This document shows positions 33,782-46,400 of a stretch of DNA of 64,000 nucleotides, piece by piece. The notes under the pieces were generated by a model. It saw nothing but the letters and a program-made list of their open reading frames with translations. It had not been told where the DNA came from and ran no database searches. The DNA lies in NCBI RefSeq assembly GCF_963678635.1, contig NC_087062.1, forward strand, positions 27,306,833 to 27,370,832. Direction: 5' to 3'. Made by a program: the position numbers and the translations under genes. Numbering within the stretch: the first letter of the stretch is position 1; every line of letters starts with the position of its first letter. Source of the DNA: Symsagittifera roscoffensis (taxonomy: Eukaryota; Xenacoelomorpha; Acoela; Convolutidae).

Positions 33782-34945
33782 GATGCATTAGCCGCTGGTC
33801 AAGGTTAGCTGCTTAAGGTAACAGATCCAAGCGAAACACTTTTCTGATTTATTATTTCTCTCAAGTGGGAAGCATTTTTGGCGTAGAGTGGGTTTTCAGG
33901 CAAACTCAAGTACCAAATTTGTCCCAATCGAAACTTTTTTCAATAATGTGGAGATTAATAATAAAATTTCAATACGTGACCGATTTTCAAACAAGTTTAC
34001 GACGGGTACATCTCCGACCACTTCCCAATGATGGCATCAGAAAGGTTTCAAACTATCGTTTATAACTACTTTTCATTCTTCCCTGTATAAGTTCTTTTGG
34101 ATCTTCCAATCTGTAAAAAAGAAGAAAAAACATTTCTTGCTGTTCCGACCACTGGAATTGCGGAGGAACTTTTGTGAATTTTATTTTTCTGAAGTTTTAT
34201 TTTTTTTATATTTTCTCTCAATACCATAAATGAACTTGGAAAAAAAAGTTCGATTGATAATTCACATATAAGATTTCTAACTCGTGATTAAAAACAAACA
34301 AAAAATCGTAAAAACGGGAATTGTAAATTGTAAAATGTTTGATTTTTAATCTGATTTTGAGCAAGCGAACGATAAAAAAAAAATGTTTGTATGATGATAA
34401 TTGAATACCTAACGCCTGAAAAAGTTAGTTTATTTAAGTCCTGGTAAATCATTTTGAAGCTTCATTTAGCCCGTTCTTATAATGAAAAAGTTTCAATTAA
34501 ATAAAAAACAAAAATTATCAAAATAATTTAAGCTTTTCAAAATTTTTCTTTAAAGTTGCATTAAGAAAGATTGGAAAATAGTTGAACTAGGTTCATTTTG
34601 ATTAGTACAAAAATGAGAATTAGTTTGATGATCAATTTGCAGACAAATTTTGTTTTCATGACTAATAGTTAAAAATCGAAAATTCGCACCAGTTTTCTCG
34701 GCCGCTTTCTTATTTTTTTAAGAATGCAAATCACATCCAAATTGTTTTAATATTTCCCTAAAACTTTTTTGTCTCCAAATGTTTTCAGACTTAACGAAAG
34801 GATAAAAAGGAACCAACGAGGAAATTATTCTTCAAACTTTTCGTAATTTAAAAATTGGGTGTGTTTATTGCTTCTCAAGAACATGAAAAACTATATTAGT
34901 TGTAACAGAAAACCACTTTTAAACCACTTCTTAAGTCATTATTTT
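33782..34945. other. No gene recognised
   Basis: An AT-rich region upstream of the receptor (minus strand), probably holding its promoter. I cannot place a transcription start. Only short frames without domains are present. Confidence 0.45.
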
Positions 34946-35340
34946 TGTTCCGACTTTCGACAAAATTGACGCAAGATTTGTGCGCTGGTGGTTTTTTCTC
35001 AATACAAACTTCGACTGCATACAAACTCCGACTGCATTTTTGACAGAATTTTTTGATAATTCCAAAACATATCGTTGTCTTGAGCTCAATATTAAAAATA
35101 TATTTCACCTAAGAACAATTTTTGTAATCTTATGGGGATTTACATATTGCCAAAAAAGCTTAGTTGCGATAATTAATGCGCAATAAATTTCGCGCTTTTA
35201 ACGCGTAACCGGACGTTTAATCTGTCCTAGAAAGCGTTTTAGGATGGTTGAAGCAACCTTACTGTCATAATTGCTACGTAGCTAATTTTTAACTGTATTA
35301 CGTTGTATTTAAAACGGCGTGTGTCGTGATTATTTAAAAC
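34946..35340. mobile_element. GTTCCGACT element, copy 2 (right end lost)
   Basis: It begins GTTCCGACTTTCGACAAAAT and follows copy 1 through TCGTTGTCTTGAGCTCAA, then CGCGCTTTTAACGCGTAA and GGCGTGTGTCGTGATTATTT. The tail with AGTCGGAAC is not found before 35.4 kb, so the right end is lost or diverged. Confidence 0.5.
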
Positions 35341-35724
35341 AATTGTCATAAAAAAAACTTTTATTAAAAAGTTTACTCAAATAGTTTTTTCATTTTTTCT
35401 AAATTTCAGCAATTTTTACTTTAGCGAACATTATCCTATAGAACTTAAAAGACAATCGAAGCATTAATTGCTTCCTTTTAATATGCAGAGTCTTGTTTCT
35501 TTTCTTTTGCCCAGCTTGAAATAAAAATAGAATCAATACGTTTTCTTTTCTGAAAATGCCAATTTTGTTGTTTTGCAACTCGTATAATTTAAGAAAAATC
35601 AATGCAAGAAAAAACCTTTTTGAATCTAAACGAAAAGCAAGGATAGTTGTCACTGTGTAAGCTAGCAGTCTTTTTAGCAGTGTAAATTAATAGTGTAAGC
35701 CATCAGGATACTAGCAGTCATTTT
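35341..35724. other. No gene recognised
   Basis: AT-rich DNA. The words TAGCAGTC at about 35663 and CTAGCAGTC at about 35710 resemble the tail of the neighbouring repeat family, which suggests head-to-tail remnants. Confidence 0.35.
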
Positions 35725-36198
35725 GTTCCGACTTCCGAAGGAAGTGACGGAACATTTGGGGTGGTTTTTTCTCCAGACATGTTTCGACTTGTTTTTGTAT
35801 ACGCCGAAAAACATTGTTGGCTTGAGCACAAATTAAAAACAAAATAAAACCTGTGGTTTTTTTATTGGAAAGGTATGGGGGTTGCCAATTTGGATTATTT
35901 GGGACAATTAACGCGTGATGTTTTTCGCGCTATTAACGCGCAAGCGACAATTTAATCCGTCTTGTAAAACAATTTAAATTGAATGAAGCAGGTTGTTTGT
36001 CTTTTTTGATACGTTACTAGGAGCAATTTCTATCACTTTGTATTTAAAGGGCGTGTGGCTGATATTTAAAAAATCTTAGTTTTTTTGAATACATTTTGAT
36101 TTGTTTTGAAAATATCATCAATTGTTTTAGGCGAGCACTGCTCCCTACGCCCAAAAAGCAGTCGAAACACTGAGGGCTTCACCCTGATATAAGCAGTC
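35725..36198. mobile_element. GTTCCGACT element, copy 3
   Basis: It starts GTTCCGACTTCCGAAGGAAG (again a small hairpin), contains CGCGCTATTAACGCGCAAGC, and ends with AGTCGAAAC at 36160-36168 plus a tail GGGCTTCACCCTGATATAAG-CAGTC. The length and landmark order match copy 1, which fixes the family at about 475-510 bp. Confidence 0.6.
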
Positions 36199-36384
36199 GT
36201 GTTTAAATTTTGAAATGGGTATATATATCATACCACTAAACACAAGTATTCCTTGGTTTCCTTAAAAATCGAAATAATTCTATGCATCAAAAAATTGCCT
36301 TAAGTTTTAAGCATCAGTTCTATAATTTTCAAAGCGCGCATAAATTCGTCTAAAACTTTACAATTTTGGCATTTTTCATATCCC

Positions 36385-36450
36385 TACTAGAAATGTGGTC
36401 TAGTAGTTAACGCTCTTCTTGAACTAAACTCAGACCGAGTGCGAGGAAGC
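36385..36450 (+). other. tRNA-like relic
   Basis: GTGGTCTAGTAGTTAACGCTC is close to the D-arm and A box of a tRNA, followed after an anticodon-sized gap by AGACCGAGTGCGAGG, where a T-arm with B box would lie. The T-loop is decayed, and no acceptor stem closes. It is probably a tRNA pseudogene or SINE head. Confidence 0.35.
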
Positions 36451-38226
36451 TTTTTCTGGCTAGAATTAGTCTGATTTTAGCTAACTTTTGATCAAAATTT
36501 AGACTAGAAATGATGAATTTTAAGTAGTTTCCACCAAAAATAAACTTTTGCTCAGTACGGGTAAAAAAATTTTCTGGAAAAAGGTTGCAGGTGAACTGAC
36601 ATTTGATATCTGGAATACGATAACTTCGTTCGTTTACAAAAATGTTTTGTTAAAAAATATCAATCCGATCTCGCCGAAATTGGTCTGAAAAAAAACCACA
36701 CCAATCACATCTATTCCTAAATTTGATTTCGGAAAAATGAAAAGTAGCTCTTCTTTTGAGTCGATAAATGGAATACGCAATGAGGACTTTTGATTGAAGA
36801 TGGTAAGAACGTGCAAGTCCTTGACATTTTCACGTCGAACATTTAGATAGCAATATAAATAGCAGTGACGGCAAAGTTTAGTTTGAAAGTTTGTTGTCTT
36901 ATTGCACTTTCTTATAAAACATTCACCTCTGCTGAACTTAATTTGAATTGAGTAACATCATTTGATTTGAATGTCGGTGCGACCCAAATGAAATCCTATA
37001 GCCGCAATTACTTTTTTGTGGAATCATTGAAAAACGTTTTTTAGCCTTCACATTTCGAAATGGAACAAAATTTCATAACTTATATTTTTAATGGAGTCCC
37101 ATTTCATCAATTCAAAACATAATCGCATTTAACAAGAATTTGTACCCGCTTCAAACTGATTTGGGATTGATTTAATTTTTCCATTTTTAAAATTCCAAAA
37201 TGTTTTTTTTACAAGTTTTCTAGAGCTGAAATTACACTGTGCTACAACAGATAAGTAGACACTTGATTTCAACAAGCAAATGAACAAATTTTTCTTCACG
37301 TGAAGGTGAAAACAAGGCAATGCAGGAAGAAAAGTTGCAAGGAGAGGAAGAGAATGATACTTTTATCCGGAGGTCTAGGAGTGTGGCCAATTCACGGACT
37401 GATTTTTTGAAAGTTCGTTTTTTGCCGGGGCTAGGGTTTAATTACTTGGTGCTGGCTGACTCAAGTTTATGACTTAAACGTAAAAAAAAAACAGATAAAA
37501 AATTTTATTTTCTAATGGTATCATACCAAATTTTAACCACTTTTTCAAGATACTAGGCCCAGTCTTTTTTTTGTATGCTCAAAACAATTATCGTGCAATT
37601 TATAATGAAGATACATAAAATGGGCACAATTTTGATTGACGCGATTTATAAAATGGGCACCATTTATTTATAGCAGCGAAGAGATAAGCATCTTCTATTA
37701 GTTGGATCTTCAGATTATCATCTGTTAAGACTAGCATATTCCGATTAGCATCTTCAATTCATGATAACATTGAGTTCCTTTTTGGTTATTTGGTAATTGG
37801 TTATCATAATTTGTTTCATAACAATCTGTTTCGAATCCAAATCTTAACTTTCGAATCCAAATCTTAACTTCTCTGAAATAACAGATGCTGATAAAGTAAA
37901 AGTTCATGATGTCCCGTCTCAGTTCCAGAATCTTGAGCCAGAGTACATTACGCTGATGGTTTTTTCTTCAAGTTGCTGCTGTTCATACTTGAGATTTAAG
38001 ACAACATGGCAAAATTTCGTGTAGTACCATCTGTTGTTGCGTTTTTTTTCGCGGCCAGTCTTTAAAACCATGCGGCTCTAACCCCCCCCCCCCCCCCCCC
38101 CCCGCTCCCTCTTGGTTATCGAAAATTGCATGTCCCGCCAAACTCTCGGCCTGTTGTCATCGTGTTGTGTCCGTGGAAACGTATGCGTAACTTTTGTTAT
38201 CTCTCAATTGACCATGTAATGTCATA
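36451..38226. other. No gene recognised; short repeats and poly-C
   Basis: It contains a 20-bp unit (TTCGAATCCAAATCTTAACT) twice in tandem near 37828-37870, a repeated AAAATGGGCAC phrase near 37618 and 37654, and a 22-C run at 38082-38103. The minus-strand frames at 36634 and 37129 show no domain. Confidence 0.45.
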
Positions 38227-38335
38227 ATAATCGGATGATCATTTTCCAGAAAAGTTATGGCCTTATAATCGGATGATCATTTTCCAGAAAAGTTATGGCC
38301 TTATAATCGGATGATCATTTTCCAGAAAAGTTTTA
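38227..38335. repeat. Three tandem copies of a 38-bp unit
   Basis: A 38-bp unit beginning ATAATCGGATGATCATTTTC occurs three times in a row, the last incomplete, with essentially no divergence. This implies a recent local expansion. Confidence 0.85.
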
Positions 38336-40440
38336 GTCTCATATTAAACGTTTTGCACTCGTCGTGCTAATCAATTCCTATCTTGATTACATTGTTTTAC
38401 TCGAAAATGTTATTCAACCAATCCACGTTTTTTATTATAAGTACCACTGTCGCAAGCACTAACAAGCAAGCTCGTGGTTTCTTGTGTTATGTTCTCCATG
38501 ATTCTAGTTGCTCTTACCCCAGTTTTTGCTTCGTAAAGGTGGCGATTTGCTCTCCACCCCCGCCATACCTTCGCGCGTCTCTGATATCAAAACTGTTTAC
38601 TGTATGGCTCTTAACCTCTTCTAAAACATCTCACTAGAACACTATTGTGAGCTCCTGTCGCGATGCTAGCCGTTGGCAGTCATCGGATTCTTTCACTACA
38701 ATAAGCCTCATCACAAGAGTTCACCCACATCCTCGAGTTTTTAACACAAAGAACTCACTCTTTGTTTTGCGGATAATCGTTATCATGCGGTCAACACTGT
38801 TTTGTCGAGACTCACTGCGACACCTGTGAGCTGACCTCCAGGTCCAATGATGCTCTCCCAGACAGCACAAGTGTTTTGTAAATTTATTAACTACCCTTAA
38901 TGGAGTTGTCCGAAACAATTTATCGTCATTTTTATCTTTGCTAAAGAAAATCTAGACAAGCTGGAAAAGCAAATAAAATGGGATATACGAATTGTCATGA
39001 ACATAAACATGAGAGTGATTTGTCATGTCACATATGTGAGGGAAAAACACAGAATTCCCACTGCTAGAGATATATTCAAAGATAGATCAACACAATATCT
39101 TCCTTTATTAAGCCAAAGCAGAACTAGAGCATTTAACTGCCTGGAGTTTCCGAAGTCTAATTTCCGTGTTAATCATCGCACCGGCTCAATTCTCCTGCCA
39201 GGATTGTGTAAAACCGAATTTCTTCGTAGGTCATTCCTATGTACATTAATAAAAAGTTTTAACTTGGTAACTCAAAAAATCATCTCTATGAAGAAAACCT
39301 GTACGCTATCAAACAAATTAATTTAAAAAATGCATACTAGATGATAATTTCTAATACATATAAAGGGTAGACTCCACCAACACCCAACTGCCCCCTTACT
39401 TTTTAAGGAGAGTCTTAAATAATTTTAAATAATCTTATATATTCAGTGACCTATGAAACCTTTTTTTATTCACGTATTTAATAATAATGTACACTTGTTC
39501 CATCCACAATCAGTTTTGAAACTGCAAAAGTTGATGCAACAATAAAGTGTTTTCTCTCTCTTCTCTCTCAAAAAATTATATGTTTTTATCAGGAATTGTA
39601 GTCGGTGCTGCATGCAGTCATAACCTGCAGCCAAAATTGTCACCCATTTCCTACAAAAACTCTGGGCTCTTTGATAAATAATGAGAAATCTTTTTTTTTC
39701 GGAGACGAGATTGAGGTTTCTCACAAATGTTTCTTTTTTTTGGGGATTCTGAGTTCCTCTATTTTGTTTCTGCTTGTTTGCAAGGTCCTTTGAATTTGTG
39801 GTTACTTCGACGCTTCTGCTCACTTCCCCTCCTCCTTGGCTATAGTCTGCTGATTGTTTTGTTTCTCGAGTGCTCTCAATTCTCTCACTGTTAAAGCAAC
39901 CATCAGATTAGACATGCATGATCATTGTACTGTTTCTTACTGATGGTTCATTGAATGACCTGTCTCATAAGTGAGCATCACTTTGCGTTCCAACGCTTTC
40001 TCAATTGTCATCTTGTGCCCCGGGTAGAGAAATTCGGTCTTCTACTGCAATTTTGCTCCGCTCACCTTTGCGCGAACGTCTCCAGCAGCCTTTTCAGCGC
40101 AAAAGAGATCCTTCAGTCAAATTTTCCAAAAGTTCCACAAATTTCCACAGTATAACTAGCTCCTCGAGTTTCACAAGCTTCTTCAGATTCCCAGGTTTTC
40201 TGAGATGCCCTGCTTGTGCTGTTTTCCACTCGTACTTTCTCTGTTTCCTGGTCACATTAGCAGCCTATCAGGGACTACCAGTGTTGAATTGCGTTTTTTT
40301 CTCCTTTGGGGTCTGCTTTTGTACCACGGGGCTCCTATCCCCACCAAATTCCTGCTAGCGAGGGCGCAATCCTCGAATGAGAGAGTGATGCATTGGTGCA
40401 CTCTCTCACTTGCAAAGAGAGCAAACCAGAAGTAGCAGGG
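38336..40440. other. Higher-GC segment, origin unresolved
   Basis: The base composition is less AT-rich than its neighbours, and both strands carry many 60-120 codon frames (for example 39470-39823 on minus and 40005-40358 on plus). No domain is recognisable in any frame. It may be a decayed mobile element or a region with small exons; I cannot decide. Confidence 0.3.
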
Positions 40441-40845
40441 AAAAGAATTTGTGTTCAGTTACTTCAAAGTTTTATAAGCTTCGATTTTTTCAATTTGATG
40501 ATTGATACACAGCACTTGTATCTTTAACGTCGATTTTTACCCAAACTTTTACTGGTATTTCCCCACATAATTGATAAATTTTTTCTGACAAGCGCCATAT
40601 TGATTTAGAAGGTGCTTTCTTATTCAACTATTAAATGAAGAAATATATGATAGATTATACAACTATACTAGTCAGTATACTTACTTATAAAGTTTTCATC
40701 AATCAATTTGATTTTAAGTAGAATGACGAACGACAAAAATTTGATTCACTCTTAGTGTAGAACTCCAGACCGTATATCCACATGGAAAGGAACAACAAAC
40801 AAGCTGTACAGCTCATCACGACGAACCGCTGTTGCACTCCTGCTC

Positions 40846-42411
40846 ACCCGGGTTGACCAAAAATGCTAATCATACAATTTTCTTATATCCAAAAATGCTA
40901 GCCAAGCAATTTTCATGCAATTCCAGAAGTAAAATAAATGAAAGGTATATGATTAGTAAGTTTTCATATATGGAAATTGTATGACGATCGCTTTTCCATA
41001 AACCAAAAAAGTTTTTTAAAATTTAACTCTCAAAATTTTTACATGGTGTCCGTAACCAAACACAAGTGACACAGACTTTACTTACTGAAAAGTAGAGCCA
41101 CTGCAAGTTTTAGTGTTCCACGATTTCGATTCTTTGAAAACGGCCTGAATTGTCTTAATTTTGCCATACACAAACGATCTAATGAAAGTATCAAACTATG
41201 GCACAAACGATATAATGAATAAAGAACAATCAAGGCATACAAAACTTGCTATACAAAATAAATAGGCAATCTAAGCGTTTTTGAAAACAGTTGTCCAGAG
41301 AAACGGAAAAAACTCATTTTTTGTGTGTCCAGGACTACGTTATGCACACAAAATTTTACCATTTGAGTGCAATTTTTTGGAAAAATATTTGTATAAGTTT
41401 AAAACTTGTTTTTCGAAACATTTTGGTGCAATTTCAAAACTATTTAGAAAAAGTGTCGCCATCAAAAAACTGCTATTCGCAAATTTTCCAAATCATTACG
41501 AGACCAAACTGTGCACTGGATAGGCGCGCAGTTTGTATGCACAATTTATATGTGTCTGTGTGTTCCTGGGTTCTATATACAAGTGTTTCAACTTGTTAAA
41601 ACTTTGTCAGAACAATCAAAGAAAAAGAAAGAACAAAAGAAGAAAAAAGGAGCTTACTTATTGCGGAATCCGCTTACAATTCACAAACTACACAGTTTGG
41701 CCTCGTATTGATATGGAAATAATATGATTAGCATTTTAATAGTTGAATAATGGAAAAATGCTAGCCATACAATTTCATGCATTTCCAGAAGTGAAGTAAA
41801 TCAAAGGCATATAATTATTATTTTTTCATATATGGAAGTTCGATGACTAGCATTTTTCCAAAAGCCGAGAAAAAATTGATTAGTTTTAAAGTTTAATCTC
41901 TCTCAAAATTTTTAGGCGGTGTCCGTAACCAAACACAATCGACAGAGACTTTATTTACTCAAAAACAGAGTCGCCACAGGTTTTACCGTCTAGCAATTTC
42001 GATTCAATGGAAACGGCCTAAATTGTCTTAAATTTGTCATTCAAAAACTTTCAAAAATGATTTCTTTTAATTTGAGTTTCCAGTTAATCATTCATTGATT
42101 AAGGCAAACAAAAAGTTAAAAAGTTTCCAGTTAAAAAGGGAGCGTACTTATTGCGGAATCAGCTTAAAATTCAAAAAACACACAGTTTGGCCTCGTAATG
42201 AAAATGGTTTGATAGCCTTTTTTTGACAAAATTTTTTTTTATTTATGACATTACCTCGACTTATATGCCAAAACAAGAAAAATTTGCTTCGAAAATTCGA
42301 TGACTCTATTTTTGCAAAAAATATGAAAATTGTATGATTCATTTTTTTTCATTGACTTAGTTTATGGAATTGTATGATTAGCATTTTCGGTCTATGGAGG
42401 TCAGCCCGGGT
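40846..42411. mobile_element. 1.57-kb TIR element with internal duplication
   Basis: The left end is ACCCGGGTTGACC followed by AAAATGCTAATCATACAATT. The inverted right end is ACCCGGGCTGACC followed, after a short gap, by AAAATGCTAATCATACAATT. Inside are two tandem, diverged units. GGTGTCCGTAACCAAACACAA lies at about 41045 and 41919, and TACTTATTGCGGAATC followed by CACAGTTTGGCCTCGTA at about 41656 and 42146. No transposase is recognisable. No target duplication was found. Confidence 0.6.
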
Positions 42412-42486
42412 AAGAACTAGATTCAATTTTTTTTTGTTATTTTTCTGGACTGGGTAATGCTGCCTCAGTTTCAAGCAACGAGAAGG

Positions 42487-42556
42487 GATCTTAGTGGGCC
42501 TCGAACATCCAACTTTTAAATTAAGAGGCGGAGACGTTACCACTTCATCACCGCTT
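42487..42556 (-). other. tRNA-like relic (possible SINE head)
   Basis: The minus strand reads AGCGGTGATGAAGTGGTAAC (D-arm with A box), then CTCTTAATTTAAAAG (anticodon-arm-like), then GGATGTTCGAGGCCC (B box GTTCGAGGCC). This is the best preserved internal pol III promoter in the window. The acceptor stem does not pair, so a SINE-derived or pseudogene copy is likelier than a working tRNA. Confidence 0.5.
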
Positions 42557-42672
42557 TTGAAAAAGAGTTTAGATGCCCAGAACAGCAGTCATTTCTTTTA
42601 TGTTGGGTGGCGTGTGGATTTGCAAGAGCTCAGCGTAGATGATTTGTTGAAACGAAACTGAAAATTGAATAT

Positions 42673-42898
42673 GTAGCCACAGGGGCGAGTGTTTTTTTAG
42701 GTCGACCAAACTGATTTTTCGAGCTCTCCAAAGCACTAAAAAGCCCCTGTTTTGGTCAAATTTTGTGCACCGGAGGCAAAATTTTGAAAAAAAAAACAGG
42801 CCAAAAACGGCTTTGGGTCGGCAGGGGATCGAATCTCATTCTCTAAAGAGGAAAAAGAGGCGTTCGCGCCCTTCCCCAATCCGCTCCCGTGTAGCTAC
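42673..42898. mobile_element. MITE-like element, 226 bp (copy 1)
   Basis: It starts GTAGCCACAGGGGCGAG and its inverted end reads GTAGCTACACGGGAGCGG, an imperfect inverted repeat. It shares the phrase TTTTG-x(0-1)-TGCACCG-x-AGGCAA and a following A-run with the element at 59154-59501, along with the order of flanking blocks. It carries ATCGAATCTC, similar to a B box. No coding frame is visible. Confidence 0.55.
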
Positions 42899-43467
42899 CT
42901 CATCTTTTGTCAGTATAATGTTTTTCGAATTACTTTTATTTCTAAAAAAAAATTAAAACCCACGCTTTATCGATATATTTGTATTTCAAGTTTCAGCGGT
43001 TTTTGGTTGTACCAGTTTACAGTATTTTGTTAGTATGCGCTTGTGATAATTGAGTTCTCACTTAGTATTATAGAAACATCTGTCGTGCGAGTGAGACGTT
43101 ATTTCGACATTATTTCGTCTGCAGTGTGCTTGAGCCATTATTCTTTTTTGTAACAATTTGCTTATAAGCACCTGCATTGATTTATACCTATACAAGTTGA
43201 TGATGGTCTTATTTGCTCAAATTCCGTGCGTTAAAAAAGAGAGCGCCGCTGTTACGTTTAAAACACGCATCGTTTGTTGAAGCAAAGCAATAGCAATAAA
43301 CATCGAAGCTACTCTGTTTTGACTTACACATTTTAGAGAACATACAACGCATTAAGATGGCTAAAAATATATACAGCTAAAAAAACTACAGTATGTGACA
43401 CATCATCAGCTCACGTTATATGATTTGAAATATTTCTCAATAATTTTCAATAATAATTCGAGATATC

Positions 43468-46400
43468 ATGAGTCGAATAAAGCTAGAAAAACAGATTTCG
43501 TTTGCACCTGACTGTGAACTCGTGAGGACAGCGCCTTCCGAGCGGTTGTCCGAGAACAACCCAGAAGCCGAAGAGCCAAACTCAGATAATGTTGCTAAAA
43601 ACGACAATCGTTCGGCCACTAAGTTACCGGCGCTTCCCTCGGCTGTAGAGAGTCAACTGGAGAACACGAACTACGATGTGTGGTCGCGACAACAACCTCA
43701 ACCCGAGCAGAGCAGCGGCATCACCTCTCGGCGGAAGCCAGGCGAGAAAAGTGTAGTTCGAAGATTCGTTAGGGAAATGCCGAATGTGCTTCTTGACAAG
43801 TAAGTGGCAATCAGATTTTTGGCGGGAAAAAATGAAACTGAAATGAACGTGCAGTTTTTTTAAACTAATTTTCTGGCAAAAGCGTGAATTTTTGGGGATA
43901 TACCTGTTTTGTTTTGTCTCGAAAATTGTTAACTAATCTGAAATGAAATCAATTTTTTTGTACTTATCAATCATTTATGCTTGTTAGTTTTCTACTTAAA
44001 AATCGCCGGCCTCAGTTAGTCTTCTGTTGATTGTTTTTTACAAGCCGATAACAGTAATTCGACTTACTAACGCTCGGTTGTTCCTGTTTTTTGCATCGAA
44101 ATATAGCTCAAAACTTAAAGAAGGAATTTAACACAATCACAGGCTTCAAGGAATCTGAAGTTTTAAGAAGGTAACATTTAGTTATTTTTTTCTCCCAGCT
44201 ATGGTGCCAAATTCGGAAGACCAACCACAGCATGCAGCAGTGCCTGCCAGCACCCCTGGCTGCCCCGGACCAAACTGAGGACAGAAGAGATCCAGGCTCA
44301 GAAGTTGGCGGGGGAACTGAGTCTGCTGCGGACCCAGATCAAAATAGCCCAGAAGCACCTGAACGAAGTGCGAAGACGACGGGACCAGTTACTGGAGTCA
44401 AATATGGCCGAACAGGTACGGCACACTATTTTATTATGGCGCTTTTAAACTCCTCTTCCCCACTTCAAAAATCTATTTGCATAGTTGTTGAATGTACTAG
44501 TAAGGCTGCATGCGTGATGTTACAATGTCAATTATGAAGAGCAAATTTGTTCAGGTTTGTTAGGTTGACAACATTAAAATGGTTTTCAAACCTGAATTTC
44601 AAATTTGTGAGGGGTCTTGAAAAAGAGCCTTTGCTTTTATTTCATCTTCTCAATCGAACAAGGACTTTTTTCGATAAAATAATAAACACACCTGATTAAT
44701 AATTTGTCAAATCAATCTTTTCCTCTGAAGATCAGAGTCAACCTTTTTTCATTTACCTAAAATTATTTTTTATTGATAGTGAATTAATTAGCTTGTCAAA
44801 AGCTTTTACTAGTTCGTCAAAAAAAATACATTTTGAAAATTTCAGTTCGACGTTCGGCTTGACGAAATTATCCGATGTGCTTCTAGAAACTTCCCTTAAC
44901 TTCTAGAAAATGTCCGTTAAATATATTAAAAAAAGTTTTAATTAACGAAGGTTTCAGTTTGTGCCAAATCAGTTTTGAAACCTGAAAAAAGTTTTGACAG
45001 TAAAAGTTTGTTGATAGGAGCGCATGGTGAAAATGGAGGAAGGAGTTCACAAGGACGTCTCCAACCTCATTGTAAAGTACGGGAAGTTCCGCGGGGCAGC
45101 AGAGAGTGGGCAGAAGTTGTTTGAGATGCAGAAGCAACAGTTGGACAAAGAAGTGGAGGAGACTAAGATATTCGTGGAAAGGGAACTGGCAAAGGAACGG
45201 ATTGAGGTCGGGATTTTGGCGTTTTCAGCTATAGTACTGAGATACGCAAAATGAACGTTTTATTCGAAAAGTTGCAAGCAACCTTTTTAAGGCAAAATAA
45301 GGCAAACTTTTTTTCAAAAAAATTACCTCTTTAAAACTGCGAATAAAGGGTTTTCATGCATATTTACTCCTCAACCAAAAAAGCCTTGATTTCATTTTAA
45401 AACCTCACCGTACAGGCTTCTGTATACGATTCACATATACAATGCTAACTGGCACCTTAAATTATTCTATATTTTTTGCCTAGTTGCATCTGCTAACACA
45501 TTTTCCAGCAAAAAAAAACCGAAATCCGATAACTCGAAATTTGAACGCTTGACTTATTTTAGGTATTCTGCTCGATTATATTTTGACTTGTTTTACGAAT
45601 TTGTGTTTTCGAGTATAGCTCAATAAAGTTTCAAATTTGTGTTCGTCTTTGTGATCGACTATGTTTCGACCACACTTTGTACTCAAATTTTTGCTCATAT
45701 TTGCGAATATGTTTCGAAAATGCTATTTCGGAGGGCTGTTTTTGACCACGGATTTTGGGTCCGACATCATTCGTGTGTTCGATTAAGTTCGGTCGAAAAA
45801 TGGGTCGAACACTTCAGCCCGGGAAACCTCCAGATTATATAAGAAAGTGTCGATGAAACCATAAATTATCATAACAATGATGACAATCGTCCTACTCTCA
45901 TTTCTTGTTCCTTTTGAGAATAATACACTTGCCTTATGACTTGTCTACGACATTTGAATTTTATTCTTTGTCGAACCTAATTTTGCCACATTTTTGACAT
46001 GAATATGCCGCCAAATTAGTAAACTGAAAGACTCAAAACTCAAAAATCAAAAAGAAATCATTTAAAAAGAAACAACTAAACTACGATCTGAAATTGGAAT
46101 CTTAATCATCCAAAACGTATTGCCATTGTCATTGGCGCACAATAGTTTTTAAAAAAAGAAACCGAAACCAAGGTTTTTTTTGTTTGAAAAATCAACGAAC
46201 ACATCAACGAACACATCAACGAAGTAATCATATTGTTTACTTTTTTTTTCTTTTTTTTGGATTGTAATTTCCAAAGAAAAAAAAACTCAAAATCATTTTT
46301 TTTGTTACAATACAATTGCGAGGGTTCCATGTAATCAAAGGAATTACATATTGGCCATTTTACATTTTGTCTGACACGTCAAAACGTGAATTAAGTTTAG

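Noticed and set aside
45018-45254. Exon 3 of the coiled-coil gene extended to the stop near 45254
   Set aside because: A GT donor at 45207 restores the coiled-coil frame with exon 4; the extra residues (phrase GILAFSAIVL) break the heptad-like, charged pattern.
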